A stretch of DNA of 64,000 bases from Oscheius onirici (GCA_932521025.1 OW051473.1:10230001-10294000); one strand, 5' to 3'. Shown: positions 33,601-45,921, counted from the first letter of the stretch. The notes: generated from the letters alone by a model not told the origin. Made by a program: numbers and translations.

Positions 33601-36600
33601 ACCGACGTCTTATTCATTCTGTATGCAGCTATATTTACGTCAATCGGACCTATTTTGTTGTCAACGAAGAGCTTGGAAAAGGCTCTACTGAGCTGGCACT
33701 AAACTTGACTCTAGATCAACTTCAAGATCAGGCCAATGCCATGATATTCCAGCTTCTTAAGCCGAGCTATTTCTGCTTCGATCGCAGCTACCGTACCTTC
33801 CAGTAAGAGGCATTAACACAATGGTAATGGCTTTAGCGCTGTCTGGCAGCGACCCTTTTCTCCACTTCAACATTTCGAGATAATCTTAAAACCATTGTCG
33901 GAAATGATACTGGTGGATAAGGAACTCGGAAGAGCTGGCTATTATCCAGATTGTTGGCAGGTACGGTTTCCCGTAAACTTTTCAACTCTTTTTCAGGTTT
34001 TCGAAATTAATGGAGTAGTTTTTGCTTTGGCAATTTGGAGGAAAGGCTTTGGCGTCAGGTGAGGTTGGTCGTCTTTAAGAGCTCTGTAAACAGTATCTTT
34101 TAGGTACAGAATACAAAAGAGTCAAACTTTTGACGATCTTGTTAGCGGAATGGAAAATTCTGACATGAATCCGGTCTCTCTAAGCGTCTTCTCAAAGAAA
34201 CATAGTCAAACATGGTGGATGGTTTGGCACGGAGAACCTTTTTCATGGAAAGGGAAACAAATTCATATGAGTCAGGAAATTCCACAAAGATGGAGTTATC
34301 TCGAGGAGAACATCATTTCCCAAGTGAGACCTTTTTTCATTCGGAACAACATTTTCAGATGCGCTACTACAACATTCCATCCATCTCTATTTGTGTTATT
34401 AACAGTACTGGAATTGTCTTTGAGGCAGCTTTTGGGTATTCAGATCTACGACAGCAGAAACAGGTACAGTAAACTCGGCACCACTATTCTTTCAGGCCTT
34501 ACCTACAAGCGAGTACAGAGTTGCTTCGATAAGCAAGACAGTGACAGCTATGGGGGTTGCAAAACTGATTAACAAGCAAAAACTATCTCTGGAAACTCCT
34601 GTCTTTGGAGAAGAAGGTGAAGAACTAAATGGAGTTTAACACATTTTTAGGAATTCTTAAACAATACGCTGTACACGATTCACTAAAAAAGATTTGTGTT
34701 CGACACCTGCTCGAGCATGCTACTGGAGGATGGAGTCATTTTCAACGGCACGAGTTCAATCGGTAGATTTCTGCCAGTTTTCAACTGTTTCTTAGGAATG
34801 AAAGCGACCACATTACCTTTGTGAAAAATCTGGTAACTGGATATACAATTCCCAAGCCGCCTGGCGGTGTTTTTACCTACTCGAACATTGGCTTCATGTT
34901 CCTTGGAAGAGTTATTGAGCAACTAACAGGAGAACCTTATGAAACGTTTACACAAAGGGAGCTGTTGAAACCTGCTGGTATAACCGCTCGGATTGGTGAC
35001 CAGTTCACAGGAAATCACGAGGTTTGATACGAAGGAAGTGGGAGAGTAATGTACCAACTTTGTTGTACACTTCAATAGAAAAAAAATCCCTTTAGGTCAC
35101 CTACTATTCCCAAGACAATGCCAGTCCTTACAATCATTGGAATTCAAGACTGTTGGATGCTGCCACTGGCTGGGTCTTCACAGCAAGACAGTTGGCTTTA
35201 CTCTTTGCCGAATTGGAAAAGGGCAGATTTTCGGAATATGCGACAGTCACTACCAGATCAAATGTCACAGGAACTTATGGGAGAGGAATACAGATAGGTA
35301 AACTTAAGAGTTTCTTGACAAATTTTCGTTTATAGGAGAAGATGGCTCACTATTTCATACGGGTTCACTGTCAGGGAGTGAAGCTTTTGCTGTAACAAGA
35401 AACGCACAGGTTTAACAATTTTAAGTTTCCACATATTTTTCAGGTTGCAATTTTGTGCAACCTGCGCGGCAGGCAGCATAATTTTCATACGGGATGGATG
35501 CAGAGCTTGGCAAAGAAAATACTGGATACCTTGATTAAAACGTAACTCACCAAGTTTTTTCAACGGGATGGATATTGTAAAGTAGTCCTCAAGTTCTTTA
35601 ATTATCAGTGGAATCGTCTGGAGAGCAAGATCAGCAGCGCCGATTTTGGATTTTTCAGCGAATATGCGGATCTGAACAGTAGTTTTAATAGCAGTATGGT
35701 AGTTTTACCCGAATGTCATTGTAGCTGGTTTCTATGAAGGGGAAGTCGCTCACTGCAAAAGCGAACAAGTAGGTTGACATATGAGGAGAAGCTTCAAAGG
35801 ATGTCGTGACCCATTCACTGAAAAATACTCATAAAATGAACAGCATGCAATGAAGAGTCGGCTTTGCTACTCTTTCTGAAAGTTTGACAATTTTTTTGAC
35901 ACCCCGTTTGAATTCGGCGCTCAAAAGACATTTTGAAAAACGTTTTAAACTGTTGAAAGGATTCTTAAACATGCAAACATCCTATCGAAACTTCTTCTTG
36001 AAAAACCTACTCGTCACGACTATGTTTTATTTCCATAGCATTGGCTACAGCTGTCGTCCCAAGCGGATGTGTGATTTTCACAAGAAACTTTGCCTTCGCC
36101 TCCGGGACATCAATGCACGGCAGAACTGATCTCGCTTCTTGCGCTTGACAATGCGTTGAAACCATGTACCTGTTCAAATTTAAACTGTTTTTCATCTCTC
36201 TTACTTTCGTTCTCCATTCTCCGTATAATGAGAGGCATGCAGACCTGCCACACCTTTGCCCAGAAGTATTTTTCCAGCGTAGTGGATGTGTAGGGAGTAG
36301 TTCATGTTCTAAGCACCAATAAAACCTCTAATTTTCTATGTACCTCGATCAGCTCATGTTCCGTGTGAATGTCTAGTACGTGTGGGAAGTCCCGTGATAC
36401 CTAAAAACCCAATTGATTATGCGAGAAAGATGATGTTTATTGCCTCTTTGACCGTGATATTTCTGTCCATGTCATCTTTGATGTAAACTTCGCCAACGTG
36501 TAGATTGACCGCATGCACCTGGCTCAAAAACTTTCACTGCAATGCTGAAACATACTTGTAATCGGCCGTTTGTTTTATATACAGTAAAATACATGACGGA

Positions 36601-37502
36601 ATAGGAGTCAGTCGTCCAGTTCTTGGAACCGTAGTCGAGATAACTGAAAAATATTTTGAGAGAAAGACAAAGACTGGAAGCACAGTAGCAGCAGCGCCAA
36701 TCTGAAGGTTCCTAGTTCAAATCCCGCTTATACCAAGTCTTCTCGCCATCCCTCCGTAGCGCGGTTTGGTAATGACGTGCTACGGAGTTAAGGCGTTTCC
36801 GAGGTCGGACAGCGGCCACCGTATTTACGAAACCTAAGTCTCAAGGTAGTCAAGTTAGAGATGTTAAATAGTTAACGTTTTGGCTTACTGAACATACTTA
36901 TTGGATAAAGCGGTACTATGTACTATCAACTGAACTGATCCGTCGCAAGATACGTCAGGCTCAATCCAAGCTGAGCGAACTCTTGTTGTCTGATAGACTC
37001 TGAGATATCTTTTCTCTAAAAATAACCTTCCTAGATCTTCCAAACAGTTATTGTGAAAATATTGTTGAGCATAAGTAATCTAAGCCTGTTTGCGCGATTA
37101 GTTCTCGTTCAACTGAGACCGGATACAAAGCCAAACATACTTTTGATATGGCATGTAGAGCTTGAAGTCTACTTTGTACAGGAAAGGCACATTGAAAAGT
37201 GGTATCTGTAGCCGATTATTGGTGTCGTTGAGATACTTGTAGTCGTTGACGGGTTCAGTCCTTTTCTGAGGCTGCGATTCTTGTTTTGGCATGCGTGCGA
37301 GCACCTGAAGAGGAGCACATGTTATTCACTCTAAAAGTAGACCAACCTGTGCCGTCTCGGGAGTAAACAAGAAGGGCCTCGGAAACAGAATTAGCAGATA
37401 AATAAGAAGAAGCGTCATGGCGAACAGAGCTGTAGAGACGCAAATGGGTCGTCCCGAACCGCCCACAGGAGCCCCGCGTGAACTCGTCGGTGGAGCCATC
37501 AT
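30609..37502 (-). CDS. M1-family membrane aminopeptidase (aminopeptidase N/ERAP-like)
   Basis: The Met-Met start at 37502 leads into a short cytoplasmic end and a signal anchor ([20 protein letters not shown]), making a type II membrane protein. The N-terminal beta domain includes [35 protein letters not shown] and [20 protein letters not shown]. The catalytic domain has [11 protein letters not shown] (usual GAMEN), the zinc motif [19 protein letters not shown], and the third ligand in [14 protein letters not shown] long helical ERAP1-C-like domain includes [33 protein letters not shown] and [20 protein letters not shown]... the stop TGA is at 30609-30611. These enzymes remove N-terminal residues from extracellular peptides. 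The first position of GAMEN is Thr here. The intron 33007-35566, between ...[11 protein letters not shown] and [15 protein letters not shown], holds another gene on the plus strand. Confidence 0.9.
33348..35545 (+). CDS. Serine beta-lactamase-like (LACT-type) secreted protein, nested in the aminopeptidase intron
   Basis: The ATG at 33348 gives a signal peptide ([17 protein letters not shown]). An N-terminal region of about 190 residues of unknown fold follows ([32 protein letters not shown]). From [20 protein letters not shown] the class C beta-lactamase/penicillin-binding fold begins. It has the catalytic SxxK as [12 protein letters not shown], the YxN motif in [20 protein letters not shown], and HTG in LFHTGSLSG in place of KTG. 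All three catalytic boxes are present, so hydrolase or esterase activity is possible. C. elegans has a family of such LACT proteins with unknown substrates. Introns are short and phases agree. The TAA is at 35543-35545, about 20 bases from the donor of the surrounding aminopeptidase intron on the other strand. Confidence 0.88.
36674..36727 (+). pseudogene. tRNA-Met-like relic inside an aminopeptidase intron
   Basis: The string CCAATCTGAAGGTTCCTAG followed by GTTCAAATCC strongly resembles the anticodon-stem to B-box part of elongator tRNA-Met. The D arm is degenerate and the anticodon itself is damaged. It lies in the minus-strand aminopeptidase intron between about 36640 and 37135. Confidence 0.45.
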
Positions 37503-38731
37503 ACATCTGGAAGAGTTTAAATTTTGGAGTACGAAAAAGCGGGAATCAGAAGTCTGCAGACGACGGATTCCCCATCTGGACACTTTGCAGAAGAATTTCA
37601 ATTAGCGTCTGCTTGCACCTAACAATTAATTTAAGGCACTTGATGGACGTGGCCTTCTAATGGCCGAAACGACTTTTTCACTCTAAAAGCAAGGGATTCC
37701 AAAAAGGATAGTCCAATTAAAAGAATATTTCAGAGAAAGCAAAAACGGTTGTCACTAAGGGGAATCGAACCAAGTAGATTCATGCACAGATTTCTAGGCA
37801 AACCACTTAACCACTGCGCCAGGGGAGAAAAACAGCGTGGCCGATTCAGCCGAGGATCATGAGTTTAAATAATGCCTCCCAATATAGATACAATACCTAT
37901 TAGAGGAGGGTCGCTTTATGTCTTACTTATTCAAGGCATTGTCGTTAAAGAAAGTGAGGGGGACCATTTTTTGGAAAAAGTTGAGAAAAAACGAACAAGC
38001 AGTATTACATTCGTGACGGGATTAAAAAGAACTCATAAAGAAACCGTTTTTACTGTTTTCAAGTCTTAACTTTTAAACTTTTGAAAGTATTCAAGGGCTA
38101 ATCTTCAGTCTTATGGCATATTCCACGCTATTGAGGGTGTAAGTCATTAATTCATCCTACTGCACCTAAAGGGCAAGAAATTTACCGTTTGCATTGGGGA
38201 CTTTGATCGGGCATCAAGGAACTTTTCTTAGTTCCCACGAGACAGCTGACCAGGCTTGACATTCTATTTGAAGGTTGCACCCTCAGTCTCAAGTAAAAAA
38301 TGAACGTGGGAAAGCGTGTGGTGAGAGTTGCGAAGATACTGTTGAAAAAGTGTCAAAACTACTGATAGCTAGCTGGTCTCTCGCTCTCTTTTTCAAGTTT
38401 CTGTTTTTGTGATAAGCTGTGAGTGCACCTAAACCGGTCTCAAATTCGTATCTAGTCCACACAAGTATATTGAAAACAAGACCATATTTTTCTCAAGGTC
38501 ACGTCGAAGATCGAAATGTTATGGGAGATCGGAAACAGTGCTGTCTCATAAAACTTGGCATGATTTTGAACTGTGGCGTGAAATCGACTTCATCTCAGTT
38601 GAGTTAAAACAATGGCCAGACGAGAATGTGAGATCATATCTTGAGTTTTTCTCAGTCTCAGTCTAATTCGAAAATGAACAGAAATAGCTGTCATCCAGGC
38701 ATGAACGGAAGGGTGATGGTAGTAAGTAGAT
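37503..38731. other. Intergenic, contains a tRNA-like relic
   Basis: Upstream flank of the aminopeptidase gene. No protein gene recognised; the tRNA-like sequence at 37752-37830 is listed separately. Confidence 0.4.
37752..37830 (-). pseudogene. tRNA-like relic (Ser-like)
   Basis: The minus strand contains CTGGCGCAGTGGTTAAGTGG (A box/D arm), CTAGAAATC (anticodon-loop-like, AGA) and TTGGTTCGATTCCCC (B box) at tRNA spacing. The acceptor ends do not pair and the T stem is imperfect, so it is probably not a functional tRNA. Confidence 0.5.
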
Positions 38732-39089
38732 ATGTGCGTTTGGACAAGCTGGGAAAAAATGCCTTCAGTTCAAAAGAAATTTAGCACGTTTTTTTTGTGT
38801 TTCCCCAGTAATTGTGAACAAATACCGACTAGCACAGAAAAAATTTGAGCAAAAACACAAAGAAAAACGAAAAAGAAGACGAAATTCGCAAAAAAAAACA
38901 TTCTTGTTTTTCGCACGAAACTTCAATTTTCTTTGCGGATTCATCTTTTTTGCCTAACTTTTTTTATGTACTAGCTGGTATTTGTTCACAATCACTGGGG
39001 AAACTCCAAAAAAGCCAGAAAAACGCGTGCTGAATTTCTTTTGCTCGCCGCATTGAAGGCATTTTTTCCCAGTCGGTCCAAGCGCACAT
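38732..39089. mobile_element. Foldback/MITE-like element with long (about 105-120 base) terminal inverted repeats
   Basis: The left arm 38732-38835 and the right arm 38968-39089 are inverted copies. Both begin ATGTGCG(T/C)TTGGAC and share GCTGGGAAAAAATGCCTTCA-type sequence (left; the right arm reads GACTGGGAAAAAATGCCTTC), CAAAAGAAATT(T/C)AGCACG, TTTCCCCAGT(A/G)ATTGTG and AACAAATACC. The right arm has two small insertions. The 130-base interior is A-rich and non-coding. The DNA could fold into a long hairpin. No clear target-site duplication was found. Two copies of GAGGCAACGGATTTG lie immediately downstream. Confidence 0.75.
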
Positions 39090-40410
39090 GAGGCAACGGA
39101 TTTGTAAGAGGCAACGGATTTGAAACCTCAAGTTGTCATTTTGTATTAGAAATAGAGATACTTTCTATCTGACCGATGATAAACTAAGGAGGTTTATTTT
39201 GACAAGCTCGTGACACAGCTTGGTCTGCGTATTTTCCGTTACGCGAAATTGCATACTAAATTTACTCAAATTGTGTGAGTTATCACGTTGCCGTGTGTAC
39301 GCAAATTCGCGTACTTGCAGGTACGCAGAACCACAGGCTATAGATATTTTTGATGTAACTGTAACCGTCATCTTCTCTGATCTCGGGTCTGCCAAATATT
39401 TAAATTGAGCATCATTAAAACTGGATCTCATCGCCCAGTTGCACTATGTTTCCATGCCAAAGAAACTGGGTGATGTTAAATGGTTAGCAGTTTCAAACTC
39501 ACAAGCTTCTAGAAGTGGAAACAACAGACGAAGAGACCAACAGATTTTCCTAATTGTACTGTGTTTTCGCTACGTTATCTACAGTATTCCTAATCTGGTT
39601 AAAAAACTAATTGTAGGGGGGGGGGGGTTATCATGCAAATCCTTGCAGCAGTTTTAATCAAGTGATGGTTAGAAAAAGAAAACGAATTGAAGCCTACCGT
39701 GACCAGAAGTCGGTCATTTTGCAGAGGGCTGCAGGATAGTGACGAAAATCCACTTTGAAGCTCACCACCCTCGGATTAGCGTAAGAGAGACGATGGGATA
39801 TATGAAATGTCAAGGTTCATTCAAATCCTCCTATTTTCAGTGGGTAAGGGATCACGGTGAGAAAGGGGGGTGTGATGTCACTAAAGACGGATTAACTTTT
39901 TGAAAACTACGCTCTGCCCAAGAGTCGAACATTTAGTATGTTGTACCACGCACTTTTAGCCTTAAAAGAAGAAGATTTCAGTTCCCGAATGACACTAAGA
40001 GAAAGGACCAAATCAGGAGAATGGGACTGAATGTGCTCTTCAATGGGCGAACGTCTGAAAGCGAAATTGGGTTAAGATGCTCAGCCCATTAACATGTCAA
40101 TTGATATGTAAATGGAAAGAGCCAGTCGGTCCAAATGGAAACACTGCCGCTAAAACAAAAATATTGAACATTCGCGACTCTAAGAATTTGTGTTTCTTTT
40201 CTTTTCACGTGCCGAAAAATGGCAGCGATAAAATCAGGGAACGACTGATGGAAACTTTATTGAGAGCGTGGAAAAGACAGAGTGCTAATGTCGTGGAAAC
40301 TCCTGAGGGTACAGATCACACACGGGGGATAGAGATCACTAGAAGGATATCGGATAGAATTGACCAGAAGGAGAAAAGACTAGTGGGTCGAGATTAGTAG
40401 ATGATAGAAA
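39090..40410. other. Intergenic stretch, no recognised gene
   Basis: A run of eleven or so G residues lies near 39616-39627. An ATG-initiated 106-codon frame at 40077-40397 has no family resemblance and lies just past the kelch-only gene's stop, so it is not called. Confidence 0.4.
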
Positions 40411-41590
40411 TCAGTACGCAGAAACGAGATATCCTGGAAGCTTCCACCAAGGCTCGCTGTCTTCAGGAGACTGGATCAGATGAGATACACTGAAAAGCAC
40501 ATTTTTATGAATAAGCCCTGAAATGTTACCTGCAAGCAGCAGCTTCAGCGGTGCAGCCCTCTCTGGCATAGCGGAGACTAGCGACAGTATCCCAAATGTT
40601 GGTGCAGGGGTTGTACCGTTCGACTGTCTGCAGAGTAGCGCTTCCGTCAAATCCTCCGATGGCATAGATGTGCTCACCGAGAACGGCCACACCGAGAGAG
40701 GCTAAAGTTTCTGTTTTTCTGAAGAAAGGACTGGCAATACCTCTAGGAGAGCTCATTGAAGCCACAAGTTCCCACTTTTCAGTGTGCAGATTGAAACGCT
40801 CGCAGGTTCTCAGAGGAATCTTGTTTTCGAACCCTCCCATGGTGTAAACGTAGTCATTCAGACGAACAAAGCCGGCCTTTTCACTGAATTTTAATATACC
40901 CTATGCAAAAAAAAGAGTAATTACCGTGGGTAATTGGCTCAATAAACTCAAATTTTTTCGTCTGGTGATAGTATTTTTCACAACTGGGTACAGATTGTCT
41001 TTCGTGTTGACCACCGAAGACGTACAAGTGTTGATCTGTGGCGATCAGGCCTGGAAAGGCACGCGCAGCTTGCAGATATCCCATTGTAGCCCAATGACCA
41101 GTCAATGGGTTAAGGCGGTCGACAAGCTGCAAAGAATAAACTTTCACAGAAATTGATGAAAACTAACATTGAAACTTGAGGCGTCGTTAACTCCACCAGC
41201 TGCAACAATGTACTTGTCATACTTGGCCGTGCCAAAGCCGCGACGCGGATGTTTCATGAAGGTTCCCTTTTTCCAAAACCCGGTAGCGGGGTCGAAAACT
41301 TCCGAAGTTTTCAGATGATCCCGTCCTGTATGGCCGCCAAGAACATAAAGTCTGTTCTCATAGAAAAAGACGCCCAAATCACGACGTGGCAGGGACATGT
41401 CAGGCATTTCGAGCCATTGATTAGTCTCCGGATTGTAAGCCTCGATGCTGTTCAAAGGCGTTGGACCACCGCCTAGAAATTTTTTAGTAAAAGTGAGGGA
41501 AACCTTCTCACGTAGTCCTCCCACAACAAAAATGACTTCCGAAGTCTTCTTCTTCTCTTTGCTACTTCCAGAAGTGTATGCCTGATTCAT
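40411..41590 (-). CDS. Kelch-repeat protein without BTB domain
   Basis: The ATG at 41590 lies two bases after a ...GCATTCAG acceptor-like site. The product has only kelch blades: SEVIFVVGG, NSIEAYNPETNQWLEMPDM, RLYVLGGHTGRDHLKTSEVF, GTAKYDKYIVAAGGVND, LVDRLNPLTGHWATMGYL, HLYVFGGQHERQSVPSCEKY, DYVYTMGGFENKIPLRTCER and IYAIGGFDGSATLQTVERYN, ending WKLPGYLVSAY (TGA 40411-40413). That is about six blades, enough for a closed beta-propeller. Kelch propellers bind partner proteins. A 39-base in-frame intron lies near 40704-40744. It sits about 210 bases downstream of the stop of a BTB-kelch gene on the same strand and may be co-transcribed with it. Confidence 0.8.
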
Positions 41591-41799
41591 CTCTGAATGC
41601 AAGGGTTAGTATAAGCATATACGTTTGTAAGTAAGCAGGTTAGTAACCGATATGATTGAAGGAAAAAGTTGGAAATTTATTCTTCACTGGAAATATGGCA
41701 CGGGAAACTATGAGATTTCTAGGACAGATTCCATCACAGAAGGGACGTTCTCAGTTCAAAGCAAAGTGAAAATGCAAAAAATGTACAAATGCCTGGCGC

Positions 41800-44700
41800 T
41801 CAAATGCATTGAGAGCCGCCACTCGGAGCGCAGCCGCTTTCTTGTAATGGCCGGAGAAGTTGAGTAATGCTGAAATTGTTCATTGAAGTTGATGCTCTTC
41901 TTTGAATGGAGTAATCAAGCGCTTTCACTAACCTGCAGTCAGCCCACGCCACACCTGCTCCAGCTCGGCATTCTTTGATCTCGGCCACAGGCTCCCAGTT
42001 TCCTGTTGTGGTGTCGTAGCACTCAACGGTATTCAAGTAGCGCGTCCCATCGTGACCGCCAATGGCATAGAGGAAGCCACCCATGGCTGCCACACCGACT
42101 CCGCCTGAAATGAACACGCTGAAAAGCTTAATCTGTTTAAAAAACCTCGAGAACTGCCCATCGTTGGCAAGTTTTCCCAGGAATCTGTGGCTGGATTGTA
42201 GCGCTCGCACGTAGATAGAGGTGAATTGTCGTCAAAGCCACCTAATGCGTAAAGGTAACCGTCCATGACGCAGACACCAGCCCCAGCTCTGAAAAATAGC
42301 ACTGAAGCAAACTAAAACAAGCCCATACCTTCTATAACACATGGGTTTAATCATCTTCCACTTGTTGAGAAGGGGATCGTATCGTTCACAAGAGTCGAGA
42401 GAGGATGAGCCGTCATTTCCTCCGACGGCATAGAGATGATGCTCCATGGCCGTGACTCCGACTCCTCCACGTTGAATGTGCATCTTGGCCGCCTCTATCC
42501 ATGTGTCGAGCTCGATATCGTAGCGCTCAACTGTCTAAAATTGAGTTTTATATTAAAAATTTGGCTGTCATGGTAACCTGGAAGCACGTCTGGTCGTCTA
42601 GCCCTCCCACTGCAAAAATAGCTTCACCTATAGCCGCGACGGCAATCCCTCTGAAACAAATATGTATGATTCAATGCTCGCAAATTCGCGGAAACCTTCT
42701 GCTCGTGTTCATCGGAGCGATACGCCTCCAGGCGCCGGCTTGTGGGTCGAAAACTTCAGCCGAGGCAAGATGGGTCTGACCATCGTGTCCTCCGATGGCT
42801 GAACTATAAAGTTTTGAAATTAACGGTTGCACCGACCGTATAGCTTGCCCATTACGCTCACAACACCGACATGTCGACGCTGTTGAGTCATTTCCGGTAC
42901 TGCGAGCCATCGATTCTTTCTCCAGTCGTAGGCTTCGACACTACGAAACGGGTCTCCGATTGTACCTGTGCACATGATGAGATTAACGGTTTAATAAATC
43001 TAAACCTCGTCCTCCTGCACAGAAAATGACGCCGGCAGTCGATTTGCGGGGTCGAGAGAGCTTTGTAGTGCTTGTTGGTGCAGTTTTCTCAATACTCTGA
43101 AAGATATCTTAAAATCAAAAATATAAAAAATACCTGTCCAGCAGAGTATTGGTAGCTGCCTTCTTCCTTTCTGGTCAAGCCAGGTAGCACAGCATGTTCT
43201 GATCCGTTCTTGATGAGTTCAATGAGAGCATCGCATACAATATCCCGGCACTCGCGACTGCTCTGTAAACATAGGAAATTAGCCACACGATGCCTCGATA
43301 TTACCTGGATATACGAATGATTGCGTACTTCATCCAAGAGATAGCGACTCTGCAATTGGGGAAGTTGCACATACTTCAGCAGCTCAGGGAAATATTTCAT
43401 TCTTCCTTCTTCATCAGCACCAATCCACGAGATTACCGATTCAAAGACCTTAATTTTGTTTTGATTAAAGCAATATTTCTCCCACCTCTTCTTCCTTCTC
43501 TACATTGAGATCGCTACGCTTGATAAGATCTCGAAGGTGATTGAACGGAATGACGAAGAAATCCTCTAGGTTTTGAACTTCCTAAAAGTTCATGGAAAAA
43601 CTGAGAAACAGTCTCACTTACGGAAAAGTTGTCTACTGCGAAATCGTCAGTATTCTCGAGAAGGTCGACGCAGTTGTACTGCTCAGCAAACTGACGAATT
43701 GATAGGCAATTGGCTGTTGTAAGGAACCGGGACAGGAATTTTTGGCATGCCAGACAGACATTATCCATCTGAATAATTGGTTTAGTAGGTTTACACAACT
43801 TTACCAGATCAACTGATCAAAAAGAGCTTGACCTAAGTCAGGCCATAAACTATAACAATCATACCTGAAGAATTGAAGCAGCAAAGAGCAGATTTTGTAC
43901 ATTATCGCTCTCGATCCGAATTATACTCGTGTAAACAAAGTCGATCAGGAGGCTGAGTGACTCAGATGTTATATCCTGAAACTCGAGCGTTGAAAATTGA
44001 GTCAAAATTGAACTCATTACAAAAATTGAAACTTGAAAAAGTTAATATGTACCATTTAAAAAACATATTTTTCAAATGCTCACATTTATTTTTATCCGGC
44101 TCTGTGTAGCCTCCAGCATAGGACTGGTGAACATTGACCGAAAGTACGGAATGCTTGCAGCAAGTACACAGCGGTGTGCCGAGATAATAACTCCCTCGAC
44201 CTAGAAAATCATTAAATCTGGGTCAAATCTTTGTAGTTCTAACCTCTAGCTCGACATCGCACATGCTATTCTGAGCACGGAAGTTAGCCAACATGTTGAG
44301 CATCGAGGGAGCTTGTTGATGGTCACTGTAGATGTAAGCCTCGACAGCTGGGATTATATTATTTACGGCTGGGCCTGGAAGTTTGCGAAAACATATAAAA
44401 ATAAACGCAAAATTCCTACCGATTGGAAAGCAAGGCGATCCAGAAGGAGGCGCAGGTGGTAGTCCGGGAATGTAGGAAGACGTTCCGGGCTTATCATCTA
44501 AAAATTATGAATTTGTGGGGAAATTTGGAGAAAATACAGATAACGCGAATGAACCAACCCATTGTGAAGCAGAATGTTTATTCAATACGACATTTTTGTC
44601 CAAGAAACACACGCGAAAGCTTGTTTTGATACATTCTCACCTGCCATGTGGACGTCGTTTGTACCGTCGACTGACATTGTGGAATGAAAAGAAACCGCGT

Positions 44701-45921
44701 TTAAGTCGCTGCCTGCAAAACTAAAAAAATATTTTCAAAATGGATTGCTGACTTTGCGCGTCACCGATGAAGATTTTCTGGGCAAAGTAGCGATGAGGAG
44801 GGGAATCAGCTCTCAGCTGGTGTGCCCAAGGGGCAGGTGAAGCGGTCGTGGAGCTCCACCTGTAGCGTCTTCCCTGAAAATTGTTATTTTTAGCCTTTTC
44901 CGAAATTACAAAAATATTATAAATTACTGTATATTAATTAAAAAGATTAGCCGAGAGCAACAAGAATGAAAAAATGAGAAACGGGTATGTTTATAAGCGT
45001 GCACATGGAACAGCTGTGAATGGATGCGGTAAACGTGCTCGGAGAGCAATAATGTGCCAAGTGACGACTTCACAACTCGCGCCAATAAAACAATTACGAG
45101 GTCGCTTTAACGCTCCTTCTCTCCTGCAGCAATATGCGATTTTCGAAAGGGAGCGTTTGACTTCTTTTGTGTACCGAACAGCCTTGAGGCTGGCTGTTTC
45201 ACAGACGTTTTCTCGCCGGCCGGGAAGCGGATGCTACGGCCGCTTGCGGTAAAAACGCCTCGAACAATAGACCAAATGGTTCTATTGAGGACACAGTAGA
45301 CAGTCTCAATTCTATTTTCCTACTTTTTCTAAGAAGCTTGCTATGGTAACTAATCTCTTTGACCGGCTTTCAATGTCACAGGATAAATGAATACCTAACA
45401 TAAGTTGGAGACAGGATTACTTGAAAACATAGAAAAAGCGTGAAACACAAACAGAAAATAGGAAGAGGGGATTTCATCAAGCGGCAGATGTTGCGCAACG
45501 CCAAACAACACGCTCTCTCATGAGAACCGGTCAACGTCTCCTCGAGAGCGTAGAGAGGAAGAAGCCTCGTGAAAAAGACGTATACCGCAAGAGGATACTG
45601 AACACGTAAAAAGTGAAAAACGTACCTGACTGGCGCGGGAAGGAGGTGGAGAAGAACCAGATGGCGACTCAGGATCTGAATCATGGGAAATCAAAGAATC
45701 GCTGATTAGCCAAGTGGCTATATGCGTCCTCTTTCTACAATCCTCTCAAAAACGATTATATACTCAGTTTTAAGAAACAAGTATCAAAGAACATTACGGC
45801 ACAGTAGACCAAATCGCTAAAAATGCTTTAATGCACTTTTTTAACATAAAATCTTTAGAAAAAAGTGTATGTTAAGAAAAACTAAACCTTTATAGTTGCA
45901 ATTTTCCGTCCAGTCCACCAT
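41800..45921 (-). CDS. BTB-BACK-kelch protein (KLHL, possibly KLHL8/kel-8-like), Cul3 adaptor
   Basis: KLHL proteins recruit substrates to Cullin-3 ubiquitin ligases. A long N-terminal region (HDSDPESPSGSSPPPSRASQ, then GTSSYIPGLPPAPPSG) precedes a BTB domain (SMCDVELEVEGVIISAHRCV, LAASIPYFRSMFTSPM), a BACK domain (NCLSIRQFAEQYNCVDL, EEEVFESVISWIGADEEGR) and six kelch blades, from VIFCAGG through LYAIGGHDGQTHLASAEVFD, IFAVGGLDDQTCFQTVERYD, LYAVGGNDGSSSLDSCERYD, LYALGGFDDNSPLSTCERYN to FLYAIGGHDGTRYLNTVECY. The stop TGA is at 41800-41802. Exons upstream of 44690 join in frame back to a possible ATG at 45921 (MVDWTENCNYK), but that most 5' junction uses a weak acceptor; translation could instead start nearer MSVDGTNDV at about 44680. 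The KLHL8 suggestion rests on blade sequences such as GGVGVAAMGGFLYAIGGHDG and is only tentative. Confidence 0.85.

Noticed and set aside
40077-40397. ATG-initiated 106-codon plus-strand frame
   Set aside because: No family resemblance, no splice context, and it abuts the 3' end of the kelch-only gene; composition looks random.
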